Source: DSWT01 sp035420085 (GTDB lineage: Bacteria; Chloroflexota; Anaerolineae; B4-G1; SLSP01). From it: a stretch of DNA of 64,000 nt. Made by a program: the position numbers and the translations under genes. The DNA is taken from NCBI GenBank assembly GCA_035420085.1, contig DAOLUH010000026.1, positions 1 to 64,000 on the forward strand, given 5' to 3'. The number at the start of each line of letters is the position of its first letter. The first letter of the stretch is position 1. Under the pieces are notes generated by a model. That model worked only from the letters and a program-made list of their open reading frames with translations. It was not told the origin of the DNA and searched no databases. Below are positions 10,001 through 17,440 of this stretch, piece by piece.

Positions 10001-12230
10001 CACGCGCCGGGCGACGGTGGGCACGGTGACGGAACTCTCGCACCACCTGGCAATCCTGCTGTCGTGGATCGGCGAGCGCCGCTGTCTGAATTGCGGCGCG
10101 AATATGGAACGCCGCCAGGATACGTGGCATTGTCCCATCTGCGGCGAAATCGCGCCGGTCGCACCCGCCCGCTACTTCCAACCCACCCACTACACCGCCG
10201 CCTGCACAGTCTGCAACGGCGTCGGCACGCTGCGCAGAGCCAATCCCGCCAAGTTGATCGTCCGCCCCGACCTGCCCCTGTGCGGCGGGGCGATGCACTC
10301 GCCCGGCTTCTTCCCCAAGGGTTACCTGTGCAAGCCGTTCAACGGCGGCTACTACCACGTGCAGGCGCTCGCGGTCAAATACGGCTTCGACCCGGCGACG
10401 ACGCCCTGGGACGCGATGTCGCCGGAGGCGCAGCACGCCTTCCTCTTCGGCGACCCGGAACCGATGCCGGTACATTATGAGAGCAAAAACGGGCGCACGA
10501 ATGACTATATGGGCAAGTTTCCGGGCTTTTTCCGCTGGATCGGCGATTGGGACGTCGGCGGCGCGTACACCGATACGGAAATCTGCCCCGGCTGCGGCGG
10601 CGGGAAGCTGCGACCTGAGTACCTGGCGGTGACGCTCGGCGGACATAACCTGCACGATCTCAGCACGATACCGCTCTCCGCGCTGTACGACGTCCTTGCC
10701 GCGCTGCCGTCCGATGCGCCGGCCCAGTGGGTCGCGCCGAGCCTGGCGACGTGCTTGCGGCGACTGCACTTTTTGCTGCGCGTCGGCGTGGGCTATATGC
10801 ACCTTGACCGGCCAGCGTCCACCGTGTCGGCGGGGGAGGCGCAGCGGCTCTCGCTGGCGGGATTGCTCGGCAGCGGGTTGACCTCGCTGACGGTGCTGCT
10901 CGACGAACCGACACGCGGCCTGCATCCCGCGGAGGTCAGCGCGCTGGTGGATGCGCTGCTCGACTTGCGCGGCGACCAGGAAAGCGCCGCCGCCAATACA
11001 GTGATCGTGGTGGAACACGACCCGGAAGTATTACGCGCCGCCGACTATCTCATTGACATCGGCCCCGGCGCGGGCGCGGCGGGCGGGGAGATCGTCGCCC
11101 AGGGTACGCCGGAGGCCGTCGCCCAACAGTCAACGACGACGGCCCGCCGTTCGACTTCGCTCACGGCAAGCTGGCTGCGCGGCGAACGTCGCCCGCTGCT
11201 GCTGCCACGTCACGTGCCGGAAGGCTGGATGCGCATCCGCGGCGCGCGGGGCAATAACCTGAAAAACATTGACGTTGCACTGCCGCTGGGCGCATTGGTG
11301 GGACTGTGCGGCGTCTCCGGGTCGGGCAAGAGCACATTGCTGATTGACACGTTGGGGCTAGCGCTGTCGCCGCAAAAGCAGACCACCTCCGTCGCCTACG
11401 AGAACATCGAGCCGGGCGCGCACGAGGCCATCGAGAACGCGCCGGAGCGGGTGATCGTCGTTGACCAGACCCGGCGCGGCATCACCAGCCCGGCCACGTT
11501 CCTCGGCCTCAACGACGTGATCCACGCGCTCTACGCCGAAGGCGAGGACGCGCAGGCGCTTGGCCTCGCTGCGGCGGCGTTGGGCCAACGCTGCTCGGCC
11601 TGCGGCGGGAGTGGCGCGACGCGGATCGAGATGGGCTTTCTGCCCGACGTGTTCGAGCTGTGCGAGGTCTGCAAGGGGACGGGGTATCGCGCCGAGGCGT
11701 GGGCGGTGCGCCTGCGCGGCGTGGCCTTGCCAGATCTGTTCGGCTTGACGATAGACCAGGTCTACGCGCTGTTTGGCGATGTTGACCGGCTGGCCCGTCC
11801 ACTGACGATGGCGCGGGAGGTAGGCCTGGGCTATCTGACCTTGCGCCAGCCCGGCTACGCGCTGTCGGGTGGGGAGGCGCAGCGGCTCAAAATCGCGCAG
11901 GAGCTATGCCGCACAACGAAAAAAAGCGAGCCGACGTTGTACATCCTCGACGAACCGACGCTGGGCCTGCACCTGGAAGACGTGGCGCAGTTGGTGCGCG
12001 TGCTGCATCGCCTGGTGGAAGGCGACAACGGCGCGCGGAACACCGTGTTCGTGGTCGAACACCATCCTCACGTGCTGGCGGCGTGCGATTGGCTGGTCGA
12101 ATTGGGGCCGGTCGGCGGGCCGGAGGGCGGCTACGTGATCGCCGAAGGCACACCAGAGCGGGTCGCGGCGGGCAAGACGCCGACGGCGCGTTACGTGCGC
12201 GAAGTTTTGGAGTATTTGTCAACGGATTAA
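7068..12230 (+). CDS. Double-length UvrA-like ABC ATPase (four ABC modules)
   Basis: The 1720-residue product is about twice the normal UvrA length. Four Walker A motifs of type GVSGSGK(S/T) lie near residues 36, 499, 917 and 1415. Matching signature and Walker B motifs follow: TLSRGESQRARLA/LDEPTVGQHP, TLSGGEAQRVKLA/LDEPSTGLHP, TVSAGEAQRLSLA/LDEPTRGLHP and ALSGGEAQRLKIA/LDEPTLGLHL. Several CxxC zinc-knuckle pairs occur in each half, for example CPTCKGLG...CADC and CSACGGSG...CEVC. UvrA normally works as a dimer of two-module subunits that finds bulky DNA lesions with UvrB. Here one chain could form a covalent dimer, as in the tandem UvrA of chlamydiae. It may be an accessory UvrA, since uvrB and uvrC are not nearby. 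Dispersed repeats are inserted in frame at about residues 519-588 and 855-879, and the last codons and stop lie in another repeat. Confidence 0.9.
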   Translation: MTQSTTRTHIRITGAREHNLKGVDVEIGDGLTVVTGVSGSGKTSLVFDTLYHEARRRFLEVFNVGGGLKLAPAHVEALTGVGPAVAVEQNLLNRHPGSTLATASGLHPFLRLLYARFGERRCARCGASLTVLTEDEIVSRVTTLSAGGPLTLFAPLLRGVHGSHRTLLRLLTDEFGSDALRVDGRPFDGQPLAPVTPHTIAIEIARWEAAVSPIQAREAVRRAWALGVDALGVECKESRQMLSRAPVCADCGTWFSTLEPTHFHTPCPRCQGMGCAGCDHTGLYPEAAATRWNNLRLPDLLALPVEDARALFAHADLPASAERLRTEIARRLEALDRVGLGYLSLNRPAPTLSRGESQRARLAVILTSRLEDMLHVLDEPTVGQHPTDVARLLEAFRDLQGPVVFVEHDRVAAAAADRAIDLGPGAGDAGGEIVFTGTPAELWQANTPTGRYFSLRERVQLPAARPAPEQFLWLRDAHARNLQHINVPIALGRLNVITGVSGSGKSTLVEEVLTPFLAATENTEDTEDTEKIPSVNSLSSMAKNLNETPWPVADRAAVDTVGDRPEHREKDTKNPPSVLSVSSVAKKLTPVLVDQSPIGRNPRSNPATYTKLADTIRDFWAEQTGLSPSSFSFNRPEGACPTCKGLGAVEVPMRYLPSTWILCADCDGQRFSDEVLAATVQFGERRLSIADLYESSIGEVAELLLPDARLSDSQRRAARPILSALRDIGLGYLRLGQPSPTLSGGEAQRVKLAKFLGKRDLSDSVLILDEPSTGLHPKDIAGLLVVLDRLVRSGATVVIVEHNTDVIRAADWVIDLGPGAGPKGGQLLYAGPPDGLLEAEGSLTGKALREETISLPQSTPGAQRKSEKLSDLSALRGEIPSQNEGMPGAISIRGARANNLKNVNVDIPKGKLTVVTGVSGSGKSSLVGDVLEAEARRRLLESLSMYERQGVREGPEAPVDAVSGLGVVVTVGSTRGLNTRRATVGTVTELSHHLAILLSWIGERRCLNCGANMERRQDTWHCPICGEIAPVAPARYFQPTHYTAACTVCNGVGTLRRANPAKLIVRPDLPLCGGAMHSPGFFPKGYLCKPFNGGYYHVQALAVKYGFDPATTPWDAMSPEAQHAFLFGDPEPMPVHYESKNGRTNDYMGKFPGFFRWIGDWDVGGAYTDTEICPGCGGGKLRPEYLAVTLGGHNLHDLSTIPLSALYDVLAALPSDAPAQWVAPSLATCLRRLHFLLRVGVGYMHLDRPASTVSAGEAQRLSLAGLLGSGLTSLTVLLDEPTRGLHPAEVSALVDALLDLRGDQESAAANTVIVVEHDPEVLRAADYLIDIGPGAGAAGGEIVAQGTPEAVAQQSTTTARRSTSLTASWLRGERRPLLLPRHVPEGWMRIRGARGNNLKNIDVALPLGALVGLCGVSGSGKSTLLIDTLGLALSPQKQTTSVAYENIEPGAHEAIENAPERVIVVDQTRRGITSPATFLGLNDVIHALYAEGEDAQALGLAAAALGQRCSACGGSGATRIEMGFLPDVFELCEVCKGTGYRAEAWAVRLRGVALPDLFGLTIDQVYALFGDVDRLARPLTMAREVGLGYLTLRQPGYALSGGEAQRLKIAQELCRTTKKSEPTLYILDEPTLGLHLEDVAQLVRVLHRLVEGDNGARNTVFVVEHHPHVLAACDWLVELGPVGGPEGGYVIAEGTPERVAAGKTPTARYVREVLEYLSTD
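8623..8700. repeat. Dispersed CACAGAG/CTCTGTG palindromic repeat, copy A, inside uvrA-like CDS
   Basis: Iterated ACACAGAGG units are followed by inverted CTCTGTG units and end in GGCAAAAAA. The element lies in frame just after the second Walker A helix and codes an acidic Thr/Glu/Asp-rich stretch. Similar CACAGAG-type repeats are, as far as I recall, common in intergenic DNA of environmental bacteria; here the element has become coding. Confidence 0.75.
8777..8829. repeat. Dispersed CACAGAG/CTCTGTG repeat, copy B, inside uvrA-like CDS
   Basis: A second copy of the same family, with GGACACAAAGAA on the left and CTCTGTG/TCCTCTGTGGC on the right, again ending in an A-run. It sits 76 bases after copy A, so the two copies and their spacer make an insertion of about 70 codons before the conserved QSPIGR motif of UvrA. 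Confidence 0.7.
9631..9702. repeat. Dispersed ACCGCAGAG/CTCCGCGGT palindromic repeat inside uvrA-like CDS
   Basis: The ends ACCGCAGAGC and GCTCTCCGCGGT are near-inverted, with CTCAGCG units between them. The element codes a Gln/Ser/Arg-rich linker between the second and third ABC modules. It belongs to a different family from the CACAGAG elements. Being in a linker, it is probably tolerated structurally. Confidence 0.6.
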
Positions 12231-12286
12231 ACGGATGAAACGGATTTTTTCTTTCCTAATCCGTTAAAATCCGTTCAATCCGTTGA
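12219..12286. repeat. Dispersed CAACGGATTAA/TTAATCCGTTG palindromic repeat at the uvrA-like 3' end
   Basis: Three CGGAT units on the left (CAACGGATTAAACGGATG) are mirrored by AATCCGTT units on the right, forming a long hairpin. The uvrA-like stop codon TAA at 12228-12230 lies within the left arm, so the final Ser-Thr-Asp codons and stop come from the repeat. The hairpin plus its TTTTTTC loop might also affect transcript ending, but it lacks a clean downstream T-run. Confidence 0.75.
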
Positions 12287-12303
12287 CATTTTAGAGAGGC
12301 GCA

Positions 12304-13392
12304 ATGGCTCAGACATCATATAATCGGTTGGCGTTGCTGCTGGCGGATCCGTCGCCGTGCTTGCGGCTGCTGGTGCTACGCGAGCTGCTGAACTATCCGG
12401 ACGATGATCCTGAAGTGCAGGAATTGTCCGCGCTGCGCGAGCGCGATCCGCTCGTGGCCGATCTGCTCAACCATCAAGCAGATGATGGCTCGTGGGCGGC
12501 GGATGGGCGGCTCTGGCAGGGCAGCCGGCAGCGAGCAACTTATCTGGCGTTGATGCGGTTGGGCTACGTAGGCTTCGGCGCGCCGCATTCTGATGCGCCG
12601 CATTCTGATGCGCCGCATCCTGCCGTGCGGCGCGGCGCGGAGTATCTCTTCGCCCAGCAACAAGCCGACGGTTCTTGGTCGCTCACCAGCGACGGCGTCG
12701 AAGGCGGCGAACGTGAAGGCTACGCGATGGTTCCCTTGCAGACGGCGCTCCCGCTGCGCGCGCTGGCGATGTGCGGCTACGGCGGCGATCCCCGCGCCGA
12801 GCGCGCCTACACGTGGCTGCTCGCCAGGCGGCTGGACGACGGCGCGTGGCCCACCGGCATCGCTGGCGGGACGGAGGAGAGCGGCGTGTACGGCTACGTC
12901 GCCGGGTACCGGCGGCTGGCGCACTCGCGGTGGGGCTGCCGCTCCAACACCACCGGCAGCCTGCTGTGTCTGGCGCATCACCCGGAACGACGCACCGGCC
13001 CGGAGGCGCGCCGCGCGCTCGATCTGCTGCTGGGACGCGAGACGCGCGAGGCGCAGCACGTGGGTCTGGAAGTGGCGCGGCTGACAGGCGCTGAACCCAC
13101 GCGCGGCTTCCTCACCTTCTTCGCCCGCTTCGATCTGGCATTGCTGCTCGATCTGTGCTGGCGGGTCGGCGCGACGACGGAGGACGCGCGTGTGGCCGAT
13201 CTCGTGGATTTCGTGACCGGCTTGCGCGGCGAATACGGCTTGTGGAGCTATCCGGCGCAGCCGCAGGTCTCGCGCTGGCTCACGTTCGACCTGCTGCGTT
13301 CGCTTTCCAGGCTTCAGGCTGAAGGGGACTGGGTCGGCAGCGAGCCGCGCACACCGTTCCAGCCGTATCCGGCGCGGCGGAAGCGATTTTGA
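12304..13392 (+). CDS. Terpenoid-cyclase/prenyltransferase toroid-like protein of unknown function
   Basis: 362 residues with repeated QxxDGSW-type motifs (HQADDGSWAADGRLWQ, QQADGSWSL, RLDDGAWP) typical of the alpha-alpha toroid of squalene cyclases and protein prenyltransferases. No DxDD or DCTAE catalytic motif is seen, so enzyme activity is not claimed. A GQ-like final motif GEYGLWSYP lies near residue 312. A GAGAGG ribosome-binding site precedes the ATG, and the gene begins 18 bases after a palindromic repeat. It faces the following gene convergently. A 15-bp tandem repeat codes an Ala-Pro-His-Ser-Asp stretch near residue 95. It could be a cobalamin-type or metabolite-binding scaffold, but the function is unknown. 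Confidence 0.75.
   Translation: MAQTSYNRLALLLADPSPCLRLLVLRELLNYPDDDPEVQELSALRERDPLVADLLNHQADDGSWAADGRLWQGSRQRATYLALMRLGYVGFGAPHSDAPHSDAPHPAVRRGAEYLFAQQQADGSWSLTSDGVEGGEREGYAMVPLQTALPLRALAMCGYGGDPRAERAYTWLLARRLDDGAWPTGIAGGTEESGVYGYVAGYRRLAHSRWGCRSNTTGSLLCLAHHPERRTGPEARRALDLLLGRETREAQHVGLEVARLTGAEPTRGFLTFFARFDLALLLDLCWRVGATTEDARVADLVDFVTGLRGEYGLWSYPAQPQVSRWLTFDLLRSLSRLQAEGDWVGSEPRTPFQPYPARRKRF
12580..12624 (+). repeat. 15-bp tandem repeat (about 3 copies) in the toroid protein gene
   Basis: Unit GCGCCGCATTCTGAT is present twice exactly and a third time degenerate. It is in frame, giving repeated Ala-Pro-His-Ser-Asp. A 15-bp period keeps frame, so copy-number change would alter only loop length. 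Confidence 0.8.
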
Positions 13393-13402
13393 TCGAAAGC
13401 GA

Positions 13403-14371
13403 TTATGACTTTTCTTGAACAGTCACAGCAACGGGAAAATGGTCGCTGAATCCGTTCAGGTTCACCGGTTCTCCCATCCCACCAAATCGTATCGGCGTCG
13501 GATAAATGCCGGCGCTAACCATTTCTGGAAAACGCAGGATCGTTGCAGTGTCTTGCAAAACCCGGATTGGCGCATTCTGGTTCAACAGGTTCTTATCGGC
13601 GAGAAACTGATCGAGAAAACATGGCGCATTGTCGTAATAAAACGACGCCAGGCCCTGACCCATCAAAGGCCACATCAAGTTGAGAAACAGGGCGTTGCGT
13701 GCTCTCGTCACTTTAGTCCGGCTGCGGGTGCTGAGTGCGTAATCTTCCAACGACCGGTCAAAGGGTTCGTCGTTGAAGTCCCCCATCGCCAGGACGGGTG
13801 TGCCGCTGCCGACTACTTCCCAGATGCGTTCGTGAAAATAGGCCAGCGTCTCGCCAGCGATGGCGCGGTACACTTGCGAATTGGTCTCATCGCCCAAACG
13901 TGAGGGCCAGTGGTTGACGACCACGACGAAACGCCGTCCCTGGGGGGTGAAGAAGTTCACCTGCAAAATATCGCGGGTTGCTGTGCGTCGCATGACGAAG
14001 TGGTTGAACTGGGCCTCCACCGTGAAGAGCGCGGCGTCGTAGATGATGCCGACGTCAATACCGCGCTGATCCTCGGTATCGTGATGCACGATGGCGTAGT
14101 TGCGTCCAAGCGACGCCAGCGCCTCCTTCAAAAGCGTTATCACGTACTCGTTCTCGACTTCGCCGACCCCCAACATATCCGGCCCGCGTCCGCCGTTCAT
14201 CTGCCGGATGATGGACGCCAACTGCTGCACTTTGCGGTCCAGTTTGTCCTGTGTCCAACCCTGGATGGATGCGCCAAGCGCGCGCTGGAGTTTGTCGCTG
14301 CGGCGCGGCGACGCTTCGATGTCGAAGAGATTCTCCAAATTCCAAAACGCTATGTAGTATTGTGATGGCAT
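13403..14371 (-). CDS. Endonuclease/exonuclease/phosphatase-family protein
   Basis: 322 residues with the EEP (DNase I-like) fold motifs in order: FWNLENLFD near the N-terminus, the metal-binding Glu in GVGEVENEYV (about residue 74), NHWPSR (about 153), GDFNDEP (about 199) and the C-terminal SDHFPVAV. These correspond to catalytic Asn, Glu, His, Asp/Asn and Asp-His positions of the Mg-dependent phosphodiester hydrolases. No signal peptide is visible, so a cytoplasmic role is likely. Substrate (nucleic acid, phosphoinositide or other) cannot be told from sequence. GGAGGT precedes the ATG. A TGGTATAAG extended -10-like sequence on the reverse strand (14412-14420) may be its promoter, but no good -35 is seen. 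Confidence 0.85.
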   Translation of the reverse strand: MPSQYYIAFWNLENLFDIEASPRRSDKLQRALGASIQGWTQDKLDRKVQQLASIIRQMNGGRGPDMLGVGEVENEYVITLLKEALASLGRNYAIVHHDTEDQRGIDVGIIYDAALFTVEAQFNHFVMRRTATRDILQVNFFTPQGRRFVVVVNHWPSRLGDETNSQVYRAIAGETLAYFHERIWEVVGSGTPVLAMGDFNDEPFDRSLEDYALSTRSRTKVTRARNALFLNLMWPLMGQGLASFYYDNAPCFLDQFLADKNLLNQNAPIRVLQDTATILRFPEMVSAGIYPTPIRFGGMGEPVNLNGFSDHFPVAVTVQEKS

Positions 14372-14460
14372 GGTTGACCTCCTTCGTTATGTACACAACT
14401 GTGTCAATGATCTTATACCACTTTTCTCAGAAAGCTATCGCCTGCGATGGCTTATTATGC

Positions 14461-14489
14461 TTGACAAAGGTTTGCCGCCATATTATAAC
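14461..14489 (+). promoter_or_regulatory. Sigma70-type promoter for the GH3 gene
   Basis: TTGACA (14461-14466), a 17-base spacer, then TATAAC (14484-14489). It gives a leader of roughly 85 bases before the chosen GH3 start. The rest of the 210-base gap between the two divergent genes shows no other clear element. Confidence 0.75.
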
Positions 14490-14582
14490 TGACTTATCTG
14501 TGTTCCCATTTCTCCGGGATTGCTCTGCAATCTATCACTATGCCGATTCGCAGTCAGTATCACTTGCCTGAAGGAGATGCCA

Positions 14583-16346
14583 ATGGTTGACTTGCAAGCA
14601 AAACCTTACTATTTGGACGACGATGCGATCCGCTGGGTGGAAACCACCATTGCTGCTATGACCATCGAAGAGAAAATCGGCCAGCTTTTCATCAACATGG
14701 GCGCCAGCCGCGACGAAGCCTATCTCAAGGATGTCTTGGAACGTTATCACATCGGCGGCGTGCGCTATAATCCTGGCCCTGCCGCGGCGGTTCACGAGCA
14801 GAATCGCATCCTTCAGGAGAATAGCAAGATTCCGCTGTTGATCGCGGCCAACACCGAGGCCGGCGGCAACGGCGCTTGCACCGATGGCACCGAGGTCGGC
14901 TTCCACGTGAAGGTGGCAGCGACCGGCAACCCGCACTATGCCTACGAAATGGGGCGCGTCGCCGGCGTCGAGGCGTCGGCAGTCGGCTGTAACTGGAGCT
15001 TTGCGCCCATCGTAGACATCAACCGCAACTGGCGCAACCCGATCATCTCCAGCCGCGCGTTCTCGCAAGACCCCGATCTCGTCCTGGCGATGGCGAAGGC
15101 GTATATGCAGGGCATCAACGAAAGCGGCATCGTCTGCGCGATGAAGCACTATCCCGGCGATGGGATTGACGAGCGGGACCAACATCTGTGCTCCTCCGTC
15201 AACTCGCTCTCGTGTGCGGAATGGGATGCCACCTTCGGCAAAGTCTACGCCGGGATGATCGAGGCTGGCGTCCATTCGGTGATGGCGGGGCACATTATGC
15301 TCCCGGCTTACAGCCGTCACTTCAACCCCAGCCTGGCGGACGCCGATCTGCTGCCCGCGACGCTCTCGAAGGAACTGATCACCGATCTCCTCAAGGGCAA
15401 ACTCGGTTTCAACGGTCTGGTCATCACCGACGCCAGTCACATGGTTGGTCTGACCTGCGCGATGAAGCGCCGGGACCTGGTGCCTGCCTCCATCGCCGCG
15501 GGCATTGATATGTTCCTGTTCTTCAACGACCCGGACGAAGACTTCGGCTGGATGATGGACGGGTACAAAAGCGGCGTCATCACTGAAGCACGCCTGCAAG
15601 ACGCCCTCACCCGCATCCTGGGGGTGAAGGCATCGTTGGGTTTGCACAAGAAGGCTAAAACGGAGATCGTCCCGCCCAAGAGCGCCCTGGAACGCATCGG
15701 CTTGCCGGCCAACAAGGCGATTTTCGCTGAAGTCGCCGACAAGGCCATTACACTGGTCAAGAATATCGCGCCATCCCCGTTGCCTATTTCCCCGGAAAAG
15801 TATCGTCGCGTGTTGCTGGTGCCGCAAAAAGGCCCTGACAACCCGGTGGGAACGCTGTTTGGCGGTAGAGGCCCTGCGCCGGTGGATGTGATGGCAGAAC
15901 AATTGCGGGCTGCCGGTTTTGCAGTGAGCATCTTCGAGTCCGCCGTTGAAAAACTGATGAAACTCCCCCCCGAAGAACGCGGCAGGGCATTTATGGGCGC
16001 TTACGCTGACAAAACCAGCATCAGCAGCCTCGTCAGCCAGTATGACCTCGTTATCCACGTCGCCAACGTCACCGGCCTCTTCCAGCCGGTACAGCGCATC
16101 AGTTGGATGGCGACGAAGGGGACGGCGGACATCCCCTGGTATGTCCACGAGATCCCCACCATTTTTGTGTCAGTCAACTGCCCGTTCCATCTGGCGGATG
16201 CGCCCCAGGTCAAGTGCTACATCAACACCTACGATCCCCGCGAGACGACGCTGAAGCTTCTGGTCGAAAAGTTGATGGGCAAATCGGAGTTCAAGGGTGT
16301 TAGTCCCGTGGACGCTTTCTGTGGGATGCTGGACACCAGGATTTAG
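14583..16346 (+). CDS. Glycoside hydrolase family 3 protein (NagZ-like)
   Basis: 587 residues from the ATG at 14583, chosen because AAGGAG lies 6 bases upstream; the frame is open further up but without a better site. The N-terminal (beta/alpha)8 barrel carries EKIGQLF, SFAPIVDINRN, SRAFSQDP, KHYPGDG and GLVITDASHM; the Asp in VITDA is the expected nucleophile. In NagZ-type enzymes the KHFPGHG loop supplies the His of the acid/base dyad; here it reads KHYPGDG, so the His is replaced by Asp. A C-terminal alpha/beta sandwich follows (about residues 380-587). Family members release terminal beta-linked sugars such as N-acetylglucosamine in cell-wall turnover. No signal peptide, so probably intracellular. 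The next gene starts 2 bases after the stop, indicating co-transcription. Confidence 0.88.
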   Translation: MVDLQAKPYYLDDDAIRWVETTIAAMTIEEKIGQLFINMGASRDEAYLKDVLERYHIGGVRYNPGPAAAVHEQNRILQENSKIPLLIAANTEAGGNGACTDGTEVGFHVKVAATGNPHYAYEMGRVAGVEASAVGCNWSFAPIVDINRNWRNPIISSRAFSQDPDLVLAMAKAYMQGINESGIVCAMKHYPGDGIDERDQHLCSSVNSLSCAEWDATFGKVYAGMIEAGVHSVMAGHIMLPAYSRHFNPSLADADLLPATLSKELITDLLKGKLGFNGLVITDASHMVGLTCAMKRRDLVPASIAAGIDMFLFFNDPDEDFGWMMDGYKSGVITEARLQDALTRILGVKASLGLHKKAKTEIVPPKSALERIGLPANKAIFAEVADKAITLVKNIAPSPLPISPEKYRRVLLVPQKGPDNPVGTLFGGRGPAPVDVMAEQLRAAGFAVSIFESAVEKLMKLPPEERGRAFMGAYADKTSISSLVSQYDLVIHVANVTGLFQPVQRISWMATKGTADIPWYVHEIPTIFVSVNCPFHLADAPQVKCYINTYDPRETTLKLLVEKLMGKSEFKGVSPVDAFCGMLDTRI

Positions 16347-16348
16347 CC

Positions 16349-17380
16349 ATGAAAGGTATTTCCCATTTCATCACCGGTGTGGCGATTGCGACGTTCTTCC
16401 CGGAGGTCGTGCGCGCTGGCGGCGTGGGGTCGTTGCTGCCGGTGCTTGGCGGCATCGGCGGTATTCTGCCGGATACGATTGACTTCAAGTTTGCCAGATA
16501 TTGGGAGAAATTTTCCGTTGAGATTGACCCCGGACGCGAACCTGACGCGGAAAAGATCGCGGACGCGCTGGTTGTGGCGATGCGCGAGGCTTACGAGACC
16601 GGCAAGGACTGCAACCTCATCGCGCACACCATTCGTATGGGACCGGACCTGTGGCGCGAGTACGCCATCCGCTTCATCCCCGACAGTGACGAAATCAGCG
16701 TGCGCATTGGGCCGTTGGTCAACACCGGGCAGGTTCCCTATGCCGGTTCGGAGATCGCCGGAGTGCAGGAAGTGCGCCGCAAAGTGGGTGTGCCGGTCAG
16801 CAACACCTACAGCGAAGAGTACCGCATCAACATCTTCAGCGGGCCGACGTTCCGCTTTGCCCGCGAGGGCGACCGGCTGGTGGTGCATTTTCTCGACTGG
16901 CATCATCGTTGGACGCACAGTCTGATTCTGGCGCTGGGGGTAGGATTGGCGATAGGGCTGCTTGTGGGCCTGCTGACTGGCGATTGGACGATGGCCGGCT
17001 GGGGTGGGGTGGTGACGTGGTTAGGCTTCAGCGGACACGTGCTTGAGGATCAACTAGGCCACATGGGCAGCAATCTCTTCTGGCCGCTCACGAAAAAGCG
17101 CATCCCCGGCCCAGGACTGATCCACGCCAGCGACGCCATTCCCAACTTTCTAACGGTGTGGACGTCGGTGGCGTTGATTCTCTTCAATTTGGATCGCTTT
17201 TCGGGAGCTGCGCGCTTGTTGCCGGCCCACTACCTGCTGTTTGCCGTGGGTGCGCCGTGGCTGATCCTCGGCGGCATCTACGTCTTGGGCAAGATTCGTG
17301 AGGCACACCTGCGTTCTTCTGCTGAAAGCGCGCGTCAGACAGAGCGCATTGCGGAAGCAGAGCAAGTTGAAATGGCGTGA
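16349..17380 (+). CDS. Integral membrane protein, YdjM/DUF457-like metal-dependent hydrolase
   Basis: 343 residues. The N-terminus (KGISHFITGVAIATFFPE, then GGIGGILPDTIDF) and the later motif HHRWTHSLILAL match the His/Asp-containing signature of the YdjM/DUF457 membrane family. Hydrophobic segments lie around residues 8-45, 190-235 and 265-325. An unusual soluble stretch of about 140 residues (about 55-190) separates the two motif regions, making it longer than the roughly 200-residue E. coli YdjM. The biochemical role of the family is poorly known; the conserved His/Asp residues suggest metal binding. It is coupled to the GH3 gene with a 2-base gap. Confidence 0.7.
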   Translation: MKGISHFITGVAIATFFPEVVRAGGVGSLLPVLGGIGGILPDTIDFKFARYWEKFSVEIDPGREPDAEKIADALVVAMREAYETGKDCNLIAHTIRMGPDLWREYAIRFIPDSDEISVRIGPLVNTGQVPYAGSEIAGVQEVRRKVGVPVSNTYSEEYRINIFSGPTFRFAREGDRLVVHFLDWHHRWTHSLILALGVGLAIGLLVGLLTGDWTMAGWGGVVTWLGFSGHVLEDQLGHMGSNLFWPLTKKRIPGPGLIHASDAIPNFLTVWTSVALILFNLDRFSGAARLLPAHYLLFAVGAPWLILGGIYVLGKIREAHLRSSAESARQTERIAEAEQVEMA

Positions 17381-17440
17381 GTCGAATCTCTCACTGACTG
17401 GCTGACTGGCAATTGAGGCGTTTTGCGGTAAAATTTGCCC

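Noticed and set aside
14538..16148. Long reverse-strand open frame opposite the GH3 gene
   Set aside because: The forward frame has full GH3 motifs; the reverse frame has no recognisable domain and reflects codon bias in G+C-rich DNA.
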